Below, in pieces: positions 32,840-43,416 of a stretch of DNA of 64,000 nt. Location of the stretch: contig OW804096.1 in the NCBI GenBank assembly GCA_942159475.1, forward strand, positions 140,357,442 through 140,421,441. Reading direction: 5' to 3'. The translations under genes and the position numbers were made by a program. Source of the DNA: Sthenelais limicola (lineage: Eukaryota > Annelida > Polychaeta > Phyllodocida > Sigalionidae). The stretch's first letter is position 1. The number at the start of each line of letters is the position of its first letter. Below the pieces are notes generated by a model, which saw nothing but the letters and a program-made list of their open reading frames with translations, was not told where the DNA came from and ran no database searches.

Positions 32840-33957
32840 ATAGGACTGCATCTCGTAGTTGGTCTGGCCTAAAGGCAATGACTCATGTTGCGTCCCAAAG
32901 TTGTCATCTGTACGATATATGTAATATTGCAGACTTTTCCTCTTTTTTTCACATATTACGCATAGCCAGAATATATTACGAAGACACCTTTTCCTATTAC
33001 AAAACAAATAGATTCATGGCACCGACTATTTCTTCATTACAGAGATCTTTTCACCCATTGCAAGGAGTCTTTTTACTATGACGACTCCCCTATTACCCAT
33101 GACCTGTGTCATCTGCTGCTATTGCACATCGCACAAATCCCATGACAGTGATCGGATTTGTTCATTTTGCTCTTTTGCTTTCTGTCATGGATAGACTAGT
33201 GCACCTTGATTATTTATTATTTTTGATATATATCAATATATGTGTAGAAATGAAATTTATCAACTCATAGCCATTAATTTAAAGGCAATACTTTTAAAAC
33301 AATTCCTAAAATAATGTTTCTTAAAAATAAAGGAAATGTATCATCTAATAACCAACTTCACTTTGGTCTGATTTTTGGTCTATGAGAATAGACTAAGGGA
33401 CTCAGTGCTAGTCTACTAGCTAATAGTCAAACACCACATAGTAGTATATGGGTCAGATTTTCAAAAATGTACATTTCACCTTCACTAATTCTCTCAAATA
33501 ATCCACATTTAAGACAGAAATGAGCATCAAAATGCAGTTTAACATAACGGAACTGATACTTTAATTCAATCTGATACCAAATATACTCAGATTTACCCAG
33601 TATTCATCATTTTTCAGCCTAATTTAGCAGTATTTCCTAAATGTCTAGAGCTCCCAATTGTACATTTGACATGTCTGTCTTTCTGTCAAAAAGGAATCCA
33701 AGATAGTACCTCTAAGTCATGGTGATTATGTGTTGAAATATCTTAGAAAAGGAAATGATATTTGAAAAAGAAAAATGTTGGATATATATGGGATATTTAC
33801 TATGACACATTTTTATCCTGACAGTTTGGGGACAAAACAACTCAAGACGTTTTTTTTGCATGGCACACAAGCTGATAGGCGAGTTTGCTATGTCAAAAAG
33901 AATCATCGAAGTTCAATGTGATCCTTTAGGCCAGACCAACTATGAGATGGGTCCTAT
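32840..33957. mobile_element. candidate 1.1-kb element with 36-bp inverted ends
   Basis: 32840-32875 and 33923-33957 are inverted copies (36 and 35 bp, about four differences) sharing TAGTTGGTCTGGCCTAAAGG and ATAGGAC. The span contains an M1 fragment. No target duplication is visible and no transposase frame is present. It could instead be two unrelated inverted copies of a short repeat. Confidence 0.5.
33449..33667 (+). mobile_element. M1-C MITE, right end cut
   Basis: Left end complete (preceded by TA). The right side stops at CCAATTGTACATTTGACATG. Confidence 0.78.
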
Positions 33958-33962
33958 TTTTA

Positions 33963-34234
33963 TTCCACGGTGGTGTTAATAAAATCAGAAATTATAACAA
34001 AAGTCCTTTGCTTACTTACAAATTTTGGCCGTTCTACTTTCACTGATGCCGGCGACGACACAATAGTGTACATCGTAACGTTAGTAATGCAGGTAAGAGT
34101 GGACGGGAACCAATCAAATGAGTTTATTTTGCACACCAATAGGCCACGCCCATGTGGTACAAAACAATGTACCACACGGTCTGTACCACACACCTCTACA
34201 TACAAATGTTGTGTGATACACACTTCACCGTGGA
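33963..34234. repeat. possible short TIR element
   Basis: CCACGGTGGTGTT at the left and, inverted, CCACGGTGAAGTGTG at the right. The right part (ACCACACGG, ACATACAAATG, GGAGTA) resembles 60690-60768. Termini are too short for certainty. Confidence 0.35.
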
Positions 34235-34298
34235 GTACTTAATTTTATTACATACTACCTTTATATTTTAACATCGACTGGGTGATAAAATGGAGAAA

Positions 34299-34326
34299 TG
34301 ATGATGATGATGATGATGATGATGAT
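34299..34326 (+). repeat. (GAT)n microsatellite
   Basis: About nine perfect GAT triplets. Confidence 0.9.
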
Positions 34327-34581
34327 AGATGATTATGGGGGATTATCACATTTAATGTTGTACGTTGCCAGCGTCACCATCTGTAGCTAGATGCTATTCC
34401 ATAGATCAGAATAGATTCTGTGAACCACACAATCAATCTCCATTCCTGACAATAAAAAAGTCATTAATTATGCGAGGATCAATGATAAACAGATTATGTG
34501 AGCCAGCAAACACTAAAACCCAATGACAGTATGATTCCTTATGCCCCATCCACATGCATGTACATCCACCGATGTACTATA

Positions 34582-34817
34582 CGGGTCAGACTTTCAGAAA
34601 ATGTACAATTCACCTTCATCAATCCTCTCAAATAGCCCACATTTAAGACAAAAATGAGCTTCAAAATGCAGTTTAACATAAAAGAACTGATACTTTAAAT
34701 CAATGTGATACCAAATATAATCAGATATACCCGGTATTCTTCATTTTCAGCCTAATTAAGCAGAATTTCCTAAATATGCAGAGCTGTCGATTGTACATTT
34801 CCTGAAAATCTGACCCA
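34582..34817 (+). mobile_element. M1-C MITE
   Basis: Full-length, CGGGTC...GACCCA. TA on both sides. Confidence 0.87.
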
Positions 34818-34924
34818 TACACTCACGCAGCAACAATGGGGAAGCACAGGTAGTACAGGCACTTTAGCTTGATTTTAGGCCAAACCTGGGATAAAATAAT
34901 GTAAAGCTGATTTTGGGATATATA

Positions 34925-35160
34925 TGGGTCAGATTTTCAGAAAATGTACAATTGGCAGCTGTATACATACGTAAATTCTGCTAAATCAGTCTGCAATTTG
35001 GTCAATACTAGGTAAATTCGAGTAAATTCTGCATTGCATTGATTCTAGCAATCTGTTTGGTTAGTTTGAACTGTATTTTGAACTTTATTTTCGTCAGAAA
35101 TTTGGGTTATTTGAGAACATTAGTGAAGATGAATTGTACATTTTCTGAAAATCTGACCCA
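34925..35160 (-). mobile_element. M1-A MITE
   Basis: Full-length. Flanks ATA/ATA match over 3 bp but not over 2. Confidence 0.86.
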
Positions 35161-35490
35161 ATAGTTCTTCGGGTAGCACCTTCGGCCTCGCACTCATTGC
35201 ACATGCGTGGGCGTTCTGTGACGTCAACAACGAGACCTTAGGAACACCCCACACTGCATCAAATAACCACAGCAGACGGGGTGGGGGGTAATAGGCCAGC
35301 CGCCAAGGGCCAAAAAAGCCATTATTTAAGAAGTTACCTCTACCCACCGTATAACAAGCTAAATTTGAGGTATTTTGTGTAGAATTTGAAAAGAAAATTG
35401 CCGGGAAGGTGGCGAACATTGTCAAAATGGCGTTTCCATGGAAACTAGTGATTTTTGTGTATTTTAGCAAAAGATAGGGTTTTAGTGTCC
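35161..35490. other. unassigned stretch
   Basis: A 116-codon minus-strand frame (35120-35470) begins outside and ends in the M1 right end; no domain is recognised. GCCATTATTTAAGAAG and GTCAAAATGGCG are unremarkable. Confidence 0.35.
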
Positions 35491-35492
35491 GA

Positions 35493-36098
35493 TAAGGGGC
35501 ATATCAAGGTGGGCCAGGGGAGGGGAGGGGTGGGGTTAAGGGGCATACCAAGATGGCACAGGGGAGGGGAGCGGTGGGGTTAAGGGGCATACCAAGATGG
35601 AACAGGGGAGGGGAGGGGTCGGGTTAAGGGGCATACCAAGATGGAACAGGGGAGGGGAGGGGTGGGGTTAAGGGTCATACCAAGATGGCACAGGGGAGGG
35701 GAGGGGTGGGGTTAAGGGGCATACCAAGATGGAACAGGGGAGGGGAGGGGTGGGGTTAAGGGGCATACCAAGATGGGACAGGGGAGGGGAGGGGTAGGGT
35801 TAAGGGGCATACCAAGATGGAACAGGGGAGGGAAGGGGTGGGGTTAAGGGGCATACCAAGATGGAACAGGGGAGGGAAGGGGTGGGGTTAAGGGGCATAC
35901 CAAGATGGAACAGGGGAGGGAAGGGGTGGGGTTAAGGGGCATACCAAGATGGAATAGGGAAGGGGAGGGGTGGGGTTAAGGGGCATACCAAGATGGAATA
36001 GGGGAGGGGAGGGGTAGGGTTAAGGGGCATACCAAGATGGAACAGGGGAGGGAGGGGTGGGGTTAAGGGGCATACCAAGATGGGTCAGGGGAGGGGTG
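35493..36098 (+). repeat. 44-bp G-rich minisatellite, 14 units
   Basis: TAAGGGGCATACC starts at 35493 and then every 44 bp to 36021, with a last unit at 36064 (one base short). The typical unit holds GGGGAGGGGAGGGGTGGGG, four G-tracts separated by single bases, the strongest class of G-quadruplex motif, then TTAAGGGGCATACCAAGATG. Units differ at few positions (GGAACA, GGCACA, GGGACA; TGGGG/TAGGG). Confidence 0.95.
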
Positions 36099-36372
36099 AC
36101 GTTGGGAGAGAGGTAGTTGCTGGAGTGGTAAATGCAAAGGCTTATAACTGCTGGTAAATTATTTATTATTTATGCATTCAACATGAGTGGCACTATTATA
36201 ATATTCATTCTACCTGGGACATAACACAAATAATTATTCGATTTGGGAGAAGTTTTTACATTGTTTACTAGGACTAGCTCACCGCAATGGTGGTCTTCCT
36301 CTAATAGAAGTGAATGTGTAGCCGCACCCGATTCAAACCCACAGCATTCATGACAATGATCAAGAGGGGTTA

Positions 36373-36573
36373 ATACTGTGAACCTATTTATTTTCGTGCA
36401 GATACACTTTCGCGCACAAAGTACTTGGATTTAAATTCGAGGAGCAAGGAAGTCTCTCAACTTCTTTATGCAATAATTATACCTTTCGCGCAGGATTAAT
36501 TTTCGCGAACATGGGTGGTTGCGCTAAAATAGCGAAAATAAATACTGCACAAACCTTAATACGTTTACAGTAT
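36373..36573 (-). mobile_element. F4 foldback MITE, inverted copy
   Basis: ATACTGTGAACCTATTTATT to ACGTTTACAGTAT. The interior is the inverse complement of the 28.8 kb copy (GGTATAATTATTGCATAAA in that one). Confidence 0.82.
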
Positions 36574-36747
36574 ATATCAAAGCTGTACACGTGGTGTGCA
36601 ATTATGTGTCACCAGGTGTGCTTTAAAACCTCCATAATACGGAGAACATCCGCATGTCTGCAATCTATATTGGCAATAAAGCATTAGGACCTATATTTTA
36701 AAGAAGTTTATTTAAGCTTAATTTAGATATACATCTATGTTCTATAC

Positions 36748-36778
36748 ATTTAACATTTAACATTTAACATTTAACATA
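36748..36778 (+). repeat. (ATTTAAC)n
   Basis: Four units of CATTTAA; possibly the tail of a retroelement 3' end. Confidence 0.8.
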
Positions 36779-36915
36779 AGTCATATATAATCATCAGTTA
36801 CATCGGGATATTATCAATCATTTAAACAATACACATTGTTCATGAAATGAGAGAAAAAGTCTTATCATTTTCACACAATCTTTCATCTAGGTTTTGATAT
36901 GTTGTCGCGATTACA

Positions 36916-37149
36916 TGGGTCAGATTTTCAGAAAATGTACAATGATGTGTACACATTTAGTAAATTCTACTAAATTAGGCTGCAATGTGGCCAATACTAG
37001 GTAAATTCTAGTATATTTGGCATTGCATTGATTCTAGCAATCTGTTTGGTTAGGTTGAACTGAATTTAGAACCTGATTTATGTCTTGAATTTGGGATTTT
37101 TGAGTGGATTGGTGAAGACGAATTGTACATTTCCTGGCGATTTCACCCA
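36916..37149 (-). mobile_element. M1-A MITE
   Basis: The right end is the variant TTTCCTGGCGATTTCACCCA. CA on both sides. Ends 95 bp before the tRNA gene. Confidence 0.86.
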
Positions 37150-37244
37150 CATATCAACCTCGACGGAGCGTTTTGTGCAGAACTATTTATTTTGGCATTT
37201 GCAGACAATGAAGTTAAAGATTATTCTACATGCGCCATGTAACT

Positions 37245-37316
37245 GACTCCGTGGCGCAACGGTAGCGCGTCTGACTCCAGATCAGAAGGTTGCGTGTTCA
37301 AATCACGTCGGGGTCA
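37245..37316 (+). tRNA. tRNA-Trp(CCA): tRNA-Trp (CCA)
   Basis: A 72-base cloverleaf. Acceptor stem GACTCCG/CGGGGTC with one G-U pair; D arm with TGGCGCAACGGTAGCGC; anticodon stem TCTGA/TCAGA with loop CTCCAGA, anticodon CCA at 37277-37279; T arm with GGTTGCGTGTTCAAATCACG and B-box GTTCAAATC; discriminator A. No intron and no encoded 3' CCA, as expected for a nuclear eukaryotic gene. Every canonical stem pairs, so it should be functional, and it is the only gene I can support here. Transcription is by RNA polymerase III from internal A and B boxes. Confidence 0.97.
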
Positions 37317-37319
37317 TTG

Positions 37320-37324
37320 TTTTT
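37320..37324 (+). terminator. pol III T-run terminator
   Basis: TTTTT starting 4 bases after the tRNA-Trp discriminator base, the normal pol III stop. Confidence 0.85.
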
Positions 37325-37771
37325 GTTCTTCATAATATGTTGTATTGACAGCATATGGCGATACTAGGCGATAAGACCCGTTTGTGTAGTTGTGTTTATT
37401 ATATACCATCCGATTACAATCCTTTTTCATTCTCATCTGTAGTTATGTATATGGCAACGCATGGAATGTAGCTGCGTGGACAGTTATGTGTTTTTCTCTT
37501 CACCATTGATTAAATGAATTTATCCTGTAAAATGTTGTGGCCAGTAAAAATATTTAAAAAAAACAAACCATCTTTTAAAGACGTCAACTGCAAACTGTAA
37601 GAAGTGGTGTCCCAATAGCCCAGGATCAGGCGAAATTTTTAAGTAATTAACTTAAAATGTCCATTTCATATAACGGTGTAATTTAGCCCCCCGTATGTTC
37701 TGGAAACACTGAATTATATTCCAGAAGAAGAACATGTTCTCTTTTGTTAATCTTAGTCACAAGTAGTTATT
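37325..37771. other. unassigned stretch downstream of tRNA
   Basis: No repeats or coding recognised; A-run at 37554-37564. Confidence 0.35.
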
Positions 37772-38724
37772 TGCGATTTGTTCCAGAAAATGAGTCACAA
37801 GTCGCAAAAGGGATATTTTTCAATGTGTTTTATTCCCAAGATAGGTTTGTGGGAATCTTCCCAATTTTATGATGCTTGGCGCTGTTTGTTGTAGCACCAA
37901 TGCATTTACCAAAGTTCAGGGCAGTGCATTAAATAAATTCATGCATTTCCAATGTAATTGTTATGTAACATTACGTAACATTGTGTAACCTCATTATATT
38001 ATATTATTATTAATTATCACCTATTATCACATTACTTAAAATCGCTAATTATACTTAACTAGCTAGGACTGTGCAAGTCTACTTATACATGCTATGCCAT
38101 GGATATTACGTAAGGGCTCCGCCCACTCATGATTATGCATGTAACCTCCTGGAGGAGCCTGTATCTGAGATTACCATTTAACAGTTGCTTCGTTCTTCTC
38201 ATGAAGATCAGACGTTCGTTAGTCTTCTTCTATTAGATCATTACACTGGCGGACAACCCGCTCGATCTTGGACATATTTAGTATATTTAGCTACTTTACT
38301 AGTATTGTCCGCCCAACAATTTAAAAAAAAAATGTATCAGACTTAAAAGATGGAAATTCTTATTAGATGTCCCACCGGTTTACTATCATTGGAATCTGCT
38401 TGATCTCATCTTTTCAAAGGTCAAGCTGGTTCCAATGAATATAAACGTTAAGGACATCTAATATATATAAGTATTTCTACCTTTTCAGTTTGATATTTTT
38501 ATTCTCGAAAAAATATTTCGGTTGGACATTTACTAGTAAAGTCGTTAAATATACTCCATAGGATAATCTTAGAAATGCAGTGATACAATCAATAGACCGT
38601 CTTGAAATTTGAAACATAGATTCATAAATCCTCAAGGACTGGGGAAGCCAACAAAGAGATATTGTAAATAAAACAATTTGAAACATTTTGAGACCTGTTA
38701 CTCATTTTCCTGAAACACATCACA
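37772..38724. mobile_element. inverted M3 dimer with a foreign insert
   Basis: The left part (37772 to about 38405) is an M3 in minus orientation; the right part (about 38408-38724) is an M3 in plus orientation. They are joined head to head at TCTTTTCAAAGG|TCAAGCTGGTTCC, so both outer M3 ends are present (TGCGATTTGTTCCAG and TGAAACACATCACA). The left arm is interrupted at about 37959-38275. Confidence 0.75.
37959..38275 (+). mobile_element. possible LTR-element stub inside M3
   Basis: Foreign to M3. It starts TGTTATGTAACATTACGTAA and has a TG...CA-bounded block to about 38245 (ATTACA). CTGGCGGACAACCCGC follows, placed like a primer-binding site. Promoter-like GGGCTCCGCCCAC lies at about 38117. 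No second LTR, no gag-pol and no clear target duplication. Confidence 0.35.
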
Positions 38725-38797
38725 TATGAGTACATTTGGTAAGAATCGTTTTGTCGTGAAGCTGAGAAAGCAGCTTTAAACACACCGACGTTGCTTT

Positions 38798-39260
38798 ACA
38801 AGAGAGAAAGAGAGAGAGGTGAAGAGAAGAGAGAGGGAGAGAGAGGTGGAGAGAGGAGAGAGAGAGAGAGGAGAGAGAGAGAGAGGAGAGAGAGAGAGAG
38901 GAGAGAGAGAGAGAGGAGAGAGAGGGGGGAGAAAGAGACAGAGAAGGAGAGAGGAGAGAGGAGAGAGAGAGGAGACACAGAGAGACAGAGAGAGGAGAGA
39001 GAGGAGAGACAGAGAGGAGACAGATAGGGGGGAGAAAGAGACAGAGAAAGAGAGAGGAGAGAGAGAGGAGAGAGAGAGGAGGGAGAGAGATTAAGAGAAG
39101 AGAGAGAGAGAGAGGAGAGAGAGAGAGGGAGACAGAGAGAGACAGAGGAGAGAGAGACAGAGAGAGAGATGAAGAGAAGAGAGTGATTTAGAAAAAGAAC
39201 AAGCCAGAGACAGAGAAAGACAGAAACAAAGAGAAAAGGTGAGACGAGCAGACAGAGATA
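38798..39260 (+). repeat. GA-rich polypurine tract
   Basis: About 450 bp of almost only purines on plus (GAGAGA, GGAGAGA units). It creates long meaningless frames: Arg/Glu on plus and Ser/Leu on minus. Confidence 0.95.
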
Positions 39261-39329
39261 AGATGAGTGATTGGCAGTTAGTGAGACGGACAGGAAGCTA
39301 CCGCATCTGAATACATACATATACGTTAC

Positions 39330-39471
39330 TGGGTCAGATCTTCAGAAAACGTATAATTTGCCTTCCCTAATTCTCTCAAATTACCCAAATTTAACACAGA
39401 AATCAGGTTCAAAATACAGTTCAACCTAACCAAGTGGATCTATTGAATGAATATAATACAGAATATACTCA
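39330..39471 (+). mobile_element. M1-B left half
   Basis: Left end complete; cut at GAATATACTCAG|TTTTTGAC. Confidence 0.78.
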
Positions 39472-39804
39472 GTTTTTGACGAAATACTTTCCCGCCGATT
39501 CCCACACATATAACAATAAATAATCGTAGTTGCTGACAACATCTCGGCGTAGTCGACTCTCAATTTAAATTCAAAGCAAAGAGATTTCTGATGCAACACA
39601 GGGCCTTCCTCTTCTAGAGCTAATGTAAGAAATCAGAGTTTCCCCGTTCTCTCCTGCATGTCAATCTCCCCAACAAGAGCCATCGCATTGGTAAATGATT
39701 CAGCGTCATTTCTCATGCTCCTAGAGGCATTAGCCCTGCGTGACATGCATGAAGTTAGGCCCTGCCATATGGATACTGTGCCTGTAGTGGTAAGGACATT
39801 TATA

Positions 39805-40131
39805 TGGGTCAGATTTTCAGAAAATGTTCAATTTGGCTGAATTTGGCTGAAAAATTATGAATACCGGGTATATTTGAGTATATTTGGTGTCACATTGATT
39901 TAAAGTAACTGTTTTGTTATGTTAAACTGCATTTTGAAGCTCATTTCTGTCTCAAATGGGGGTTATTTAAGAGGATTGGTGAAGGTGAATTTTCTGAAAA
40001 TGTTCAATTCGCCTTCGCCAATCCTCTCAAATACTCAGATATACCTAGTGTTGATGATTTTTCGGTCTAATTTAACAGAATTTACTAAATGTGTTGGTCT
40101 ACCAATTGTACATTTTCTGAAATCTGACCCA
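39805..40131. mobile_element. composite M1 dimer (327 bp)
   Basis: Begins as an inverted C copy and runs to GTGAAGGTGAATTTTCTGAA, then continues with a second inner left end (AAATGTTCAATTCGCC) and the right part of another copy, ending CTGACCCA. TA flanks the whole, and no intact inner termini remain, so it could have moved as one unit. Confidence 0.78.
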
Positions 40132-40380
40132 TATATCTTATGGTTCATCCAGGAAGCGTGCAGACCTAGAAGTCCTGCATTCACATAATATAGAAATAGA
40201 TTGCAGATGCAAGATTAATTCAAATAATTAAATTGCCAGCAGCGAACACAGGGACCTTCAAAATTTATTTCCCCATTCTCCCCAATCGTAACGAGGAGAA
40301 TGGAGAATTAAAGTAAACCTAAAATGTGATGTATCAATGGCCATGCCCAGTGTTTATATGCATGATCTCTACATCCCCCT

Positions 40381-40947
40381 CAACATAACCAGACAGGGGG
40401 TCGTTTCATAAGTAGAAGCGATCACTAACTATCACTAACGATAGTGAACGATCGTTAAGCTGCATAACTAGTAACAGTAGCGATATATTGCTATTTCATC
40501 ACTAAATCTCCGCTAAATTTGTTCATTAGTAATTTCTTAACTTTTGATCCTTGAATCGGGGAAAAAAAATTCTACTGTTGTCAAGTGACCTCAACATGAT
40601 ACTTCATGGCCGACATGGTGTATTCTATGCAGGGGGAAGGGAAGATGGCAAAAATAACTAGCCGTCACAAAAATATTGACTGTAAAAACAACTAGCAATA
40701 TATCGCAATATTTTTAACGATGTGTCGCAATTCTTAACGATATATCGCTAATTTGTAATTAGTGAACGATTAGCGAATATAAGCGATATATTGTTATTAG
40801 TTATGAAACGGCCCCCAGATTTATTGAATGAATACAATACAGAATATACTCAGATATACCTAGTATTTATCAATCTTCACTCTAATTTAACAGAATTCAA
40901 TAGACGCGTTGAACTGTAGATTGTGCATTTTCTGCACATCTCCCCCA
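40381..40947 (+). mobile_element. M1-B MITE, left cut, interrupted
   Basis: Starts at CAACATAACCAGACAG, lacking the left end. The B interior resumes at CAGATTTATTGAATGAATAC after the insert; the right end is decayed (TTTCTGCACATCTCCCCCA). Confidence 0.75.
40397..40815. mobile_element. 419-bp TIR element nested in M1
   Basis: Ends GGGGTCGTTTCATAA and, inverted, GGGGCCGTTTCATAA. CAG stands on both sides, and the uninterrupted M1-B target is CCAGACAGATTT, so the duplication is 3 bp. Both subterminal halves are packed with ATATATCGC/GCGATATAT and TTAACGAT words. Superfamily not assigned (3-bp duplication and G-rich ends would suit a PIF/Harbinger-like element). No frame. Confidence 0.75.
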
Positions 40948-41221
40948 CTTCATATTCAGGCAGTGTTGTTGGTGCAGGCATCGCCGTAAAACAATTTACA
41001 GCGGTGCATTAATATGTCCTAAGGCATCAATACTGTCTCTTTGGGCTCCCTGTCCCCAATATGTCTCTGCCTATTTATTCAGCCCTGACAGATCCTTCCC
41101 ACTCCACTCATCACACTGGCTTTTTCTTTCCCCTTCCATCCCTCCCCCCTTTTTTCGCCTCGCCGCCACCGGTACTACCAATGAATATTTGACACCCAAC
41201 TAAGTGTTATTAACCATCTTT

Positions 41222-41461
41222 TGGGTCAGATATTCAGAAAATGTACATATGGCAGATCTAACCATTTATTCTATGCTGCTCAATTTGGCTGAGAAGGGAT
41301 GCATACTGGGTATATCTGAGTATATCCTTGATCGCATTGATTTAAAGTATCAGGTTTGTTATGTTGAACTGCATTTCGAAGCTCATTTTTGTCTTTAATG
41401 TGGGTTATTTGGGAGGAGGGTTGGTGAAGGCCAGTTGTACATTTTCTGAAAATCTGACCCC
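41222..41461 (-). mobile_element. M1-C MITE
   Basis: TGGGTCAGATATTCAGAAAA to GACCCC; TT on both sides (a third T also matches). Confidence 0.84.
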
Positions 41462-41689
41462 TTTATTCCGCCAAAACCCGGCCCTATTGAGCCGTCGACA
41501 CTACCATAACCTTTTAGCTTTTGTTGTCTTTTTCGTTGGTTTGACCCATTCACTGATTGTGTTCAATTAAGATAATTACTAGGCTCCGTGATAAGAATAC
41601 ACATCTCTGCAGTAACACTGTCCCTCTTGGCTTACTGGAGATTCCATCGTATTATATGATAAAGTCGTATAGTTCTATTGGTGCTTATT

Positions 41690-41800
41690 GGATGTGGTGG
41701 GAGGAGAACGGGTGGGAGTGGGGGGGGGGGGTAGGGGGTGCGGGTAGGCGAGGAGGGCGTGGGGGCGTTGAGTACGTGGGGGCGTAGGGGCGTGGGGATA
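41690..41800 (+). repeat. G-rich tract
   Basis: GTGGTGGGAGG and a run of about 12 G, then repeated GGGGGCGT words; no fixed period. Confidence 0.8.
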
Positions 41801-41802
41801 AA

Positions 41803-42034
41803 TGGGTCAGATTTTCAGAAAATGTACAATTCACCTTCACCAATCTTCTCAAATAACCCAAATTTCAGACGAAAATAAAGTCCAAAACACAGTTCAACTT
41901 AACCAAACCAATTGCCAGAATCAATCCCAAATATACTCAAATTTACCTAGTATTGACCAAATTGCGGCCAAATTTAGCAGAATTTACTAAATGTGTACAG
42001 CTGCTAATTGTACATTTTCTGAAAATCTGACCCA
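41803..42034 (+). mobile_element. M1-A MITE
   Basis: Full-length apart from a small internal gap (AATCAATCCC...AAATATACTC). Flanks AA/TA do not match. Confidence 0.85.
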
Positions 42035-42335
42035 TATGCTGAGGAAACATGAGATACTAAGACAAAAATGCCCAAGGGACATAGCTAGAAGCCGTATCGT
42101 CGCGCGGCGGAGGTATCTGACCAATTGCTTTACTGTCTTGCAGTAAATTTCTCTAATAAATGTATTCAACTATTTTTTTTAACTTTGCAACTTATTTATA
42201 TGCGCTGTTTATCATTCATCAACTATAATCGTTTGCAAACTATATTCATTCCATATCAGCCTGAGGCCTGATACGGCCATCGTATCGGCTGCAGGACTGC
42301 GTTGAACTCTCAGTGCTAAATCAATGGGCCATGCA

Positions 42336-42664
42336 TAAAGGAGACTTGCACGTCTCACTGCGCATGCTTACTGCAGTGCATCCTGGGATGGATTTCATTG
42401 AAACCTGACTTACAAATATTTGGCAACATTTTTACCGAAAATTGCAAGAATGCTGTCATCAATATTGTAGGTTGTGTAAATGATCTATAAAAACCAAATG
42501 CATGATGGGAAAGATGGGGACTTGCCGTATGAAAATATGTATGACACATGGATATTGATATTTGAGCATTGATAAAACATCCATGCTGAAAATAACATGT
42601 TTTCTATAGATTTTAAACTGTACCAATAGTCCCATAATTCCATGCGAATCAAGATTCAAAATAG
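42336..42664 (-). mobile_element. M2 MITE, one end cut
   Basis: Starts AAAGGAGACTTGCACGTCTC (decayed) with ACTGCGCATGC. Cut at GATTCAAAAT just before the GGCGGC end. Confidence 0.78.
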
Positions 42665-42804
42665 CTTATATAATGTATGTATTAAGCTGTGACTTCTAAC
42701 TGATGTATAGACTGACTATATTGTTCAATTAGATGTTTTGTTTGTCAACCGAACATCCGGTGACGGCGGAAGACCACCTGAGTGTGATCCATTGTTGTAC
42801 GTAT

Positions 42805-42886
42805 AATAGGGGAATTGCATAGCCGCCATTTTGAATCTTGATTCGAATGGAATTATGGGACTAATGGTACAGTATAAAATCTATAG
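42805..42886 (+). mobile_element. M2 left-end fragment
   Basis: AATAGGGGAATTGCATAGCC to AGTATAAAATCTATAG; cut where an M1 fragment starts. Confidence 0.75.
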
Positions 42887-42896
42887 CTATATATCT

Positions 42897-42977
42897 ATAT
42901 GAATTTTTAGTCTAATTTAGCAAAATGTACTAAATGTGTTGATCTGCCAATTGTGTATTTTCTGAAGATCTGACCCA
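42897..42977 (+). mobile_element. M1-C right-end fragment
   Basis: TTTTTAGTCTAATTTAGCAA to GAAGATCTGACCCA. Confidence 0.72.
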
Positions 42978-43175
42978 TATACAAAGAGTATGGTTGCATG
43001 AACGTATAGAAATATTGGAGTCACTCAGGGGAAATCTTGAGCCTTGTTCCTCTTTGTTAGGTAGGACCTTTAGCTTTTGTCTCCCATACTAAAACACATC
43101 CAACCATAAAGCGTTATGGATGTGTTGGGAATTTTACTATAATAACCATATCAGTATAAGACCTGTATTCATACT

Positions 43176-43414
43176 TGGGTCAGGTTTTCAGAAAAAGTAC
43201 AATTGGCAGCTTTACACATTTGGGAAATTAGGCTGAATTAGGCTGAAAAATGATAATATATCTGGGTATATTTAGTACCGCATAATATATCTGGGTATAT
43301 TTAGTACCGCATTGATTTAGAGTATCAGTTCTGTTATATTAAACTGCATTTTGAAGCTAATTTTTGTCTTATATTTGGGTTATTCACGAGAATTGGTGAA
43401 GGCGAATTGTACAT
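43176..43414 (-). mobile_element. M1-C MITE, right end replaced by next M1
   Basis: Contains a tandem duplication of about 35 bp (ATATATCTGGGTATATTTAG twice). The right end stops at AATTGTACAT, where the following copy and its TA begin. Confidence 0.78.
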
Positions 43415-43416
43415 TA

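Noticed and set aside
34925..35160. 3-bp ATA target duplication for M1
   Set aside because: Most copies fit 2 bp; in AT-rich flank ATA/ATA is likely by chance.
35493..36098. Interstitial telomere repeats
   Set aside because: GGGGTTAAGGGG resembles telomere DNA, but the period is 44 bp and no TTAGGG array exists.
37959..38275. Complete LTR retrotransposon
   Set aside because: No second LTR, no coding region and no target duplication; only a stub-like block is seen.
38791..39320. Arg/Glu and Ser/Leu frames
   Set aside because: Same cause: GA microsatellite.
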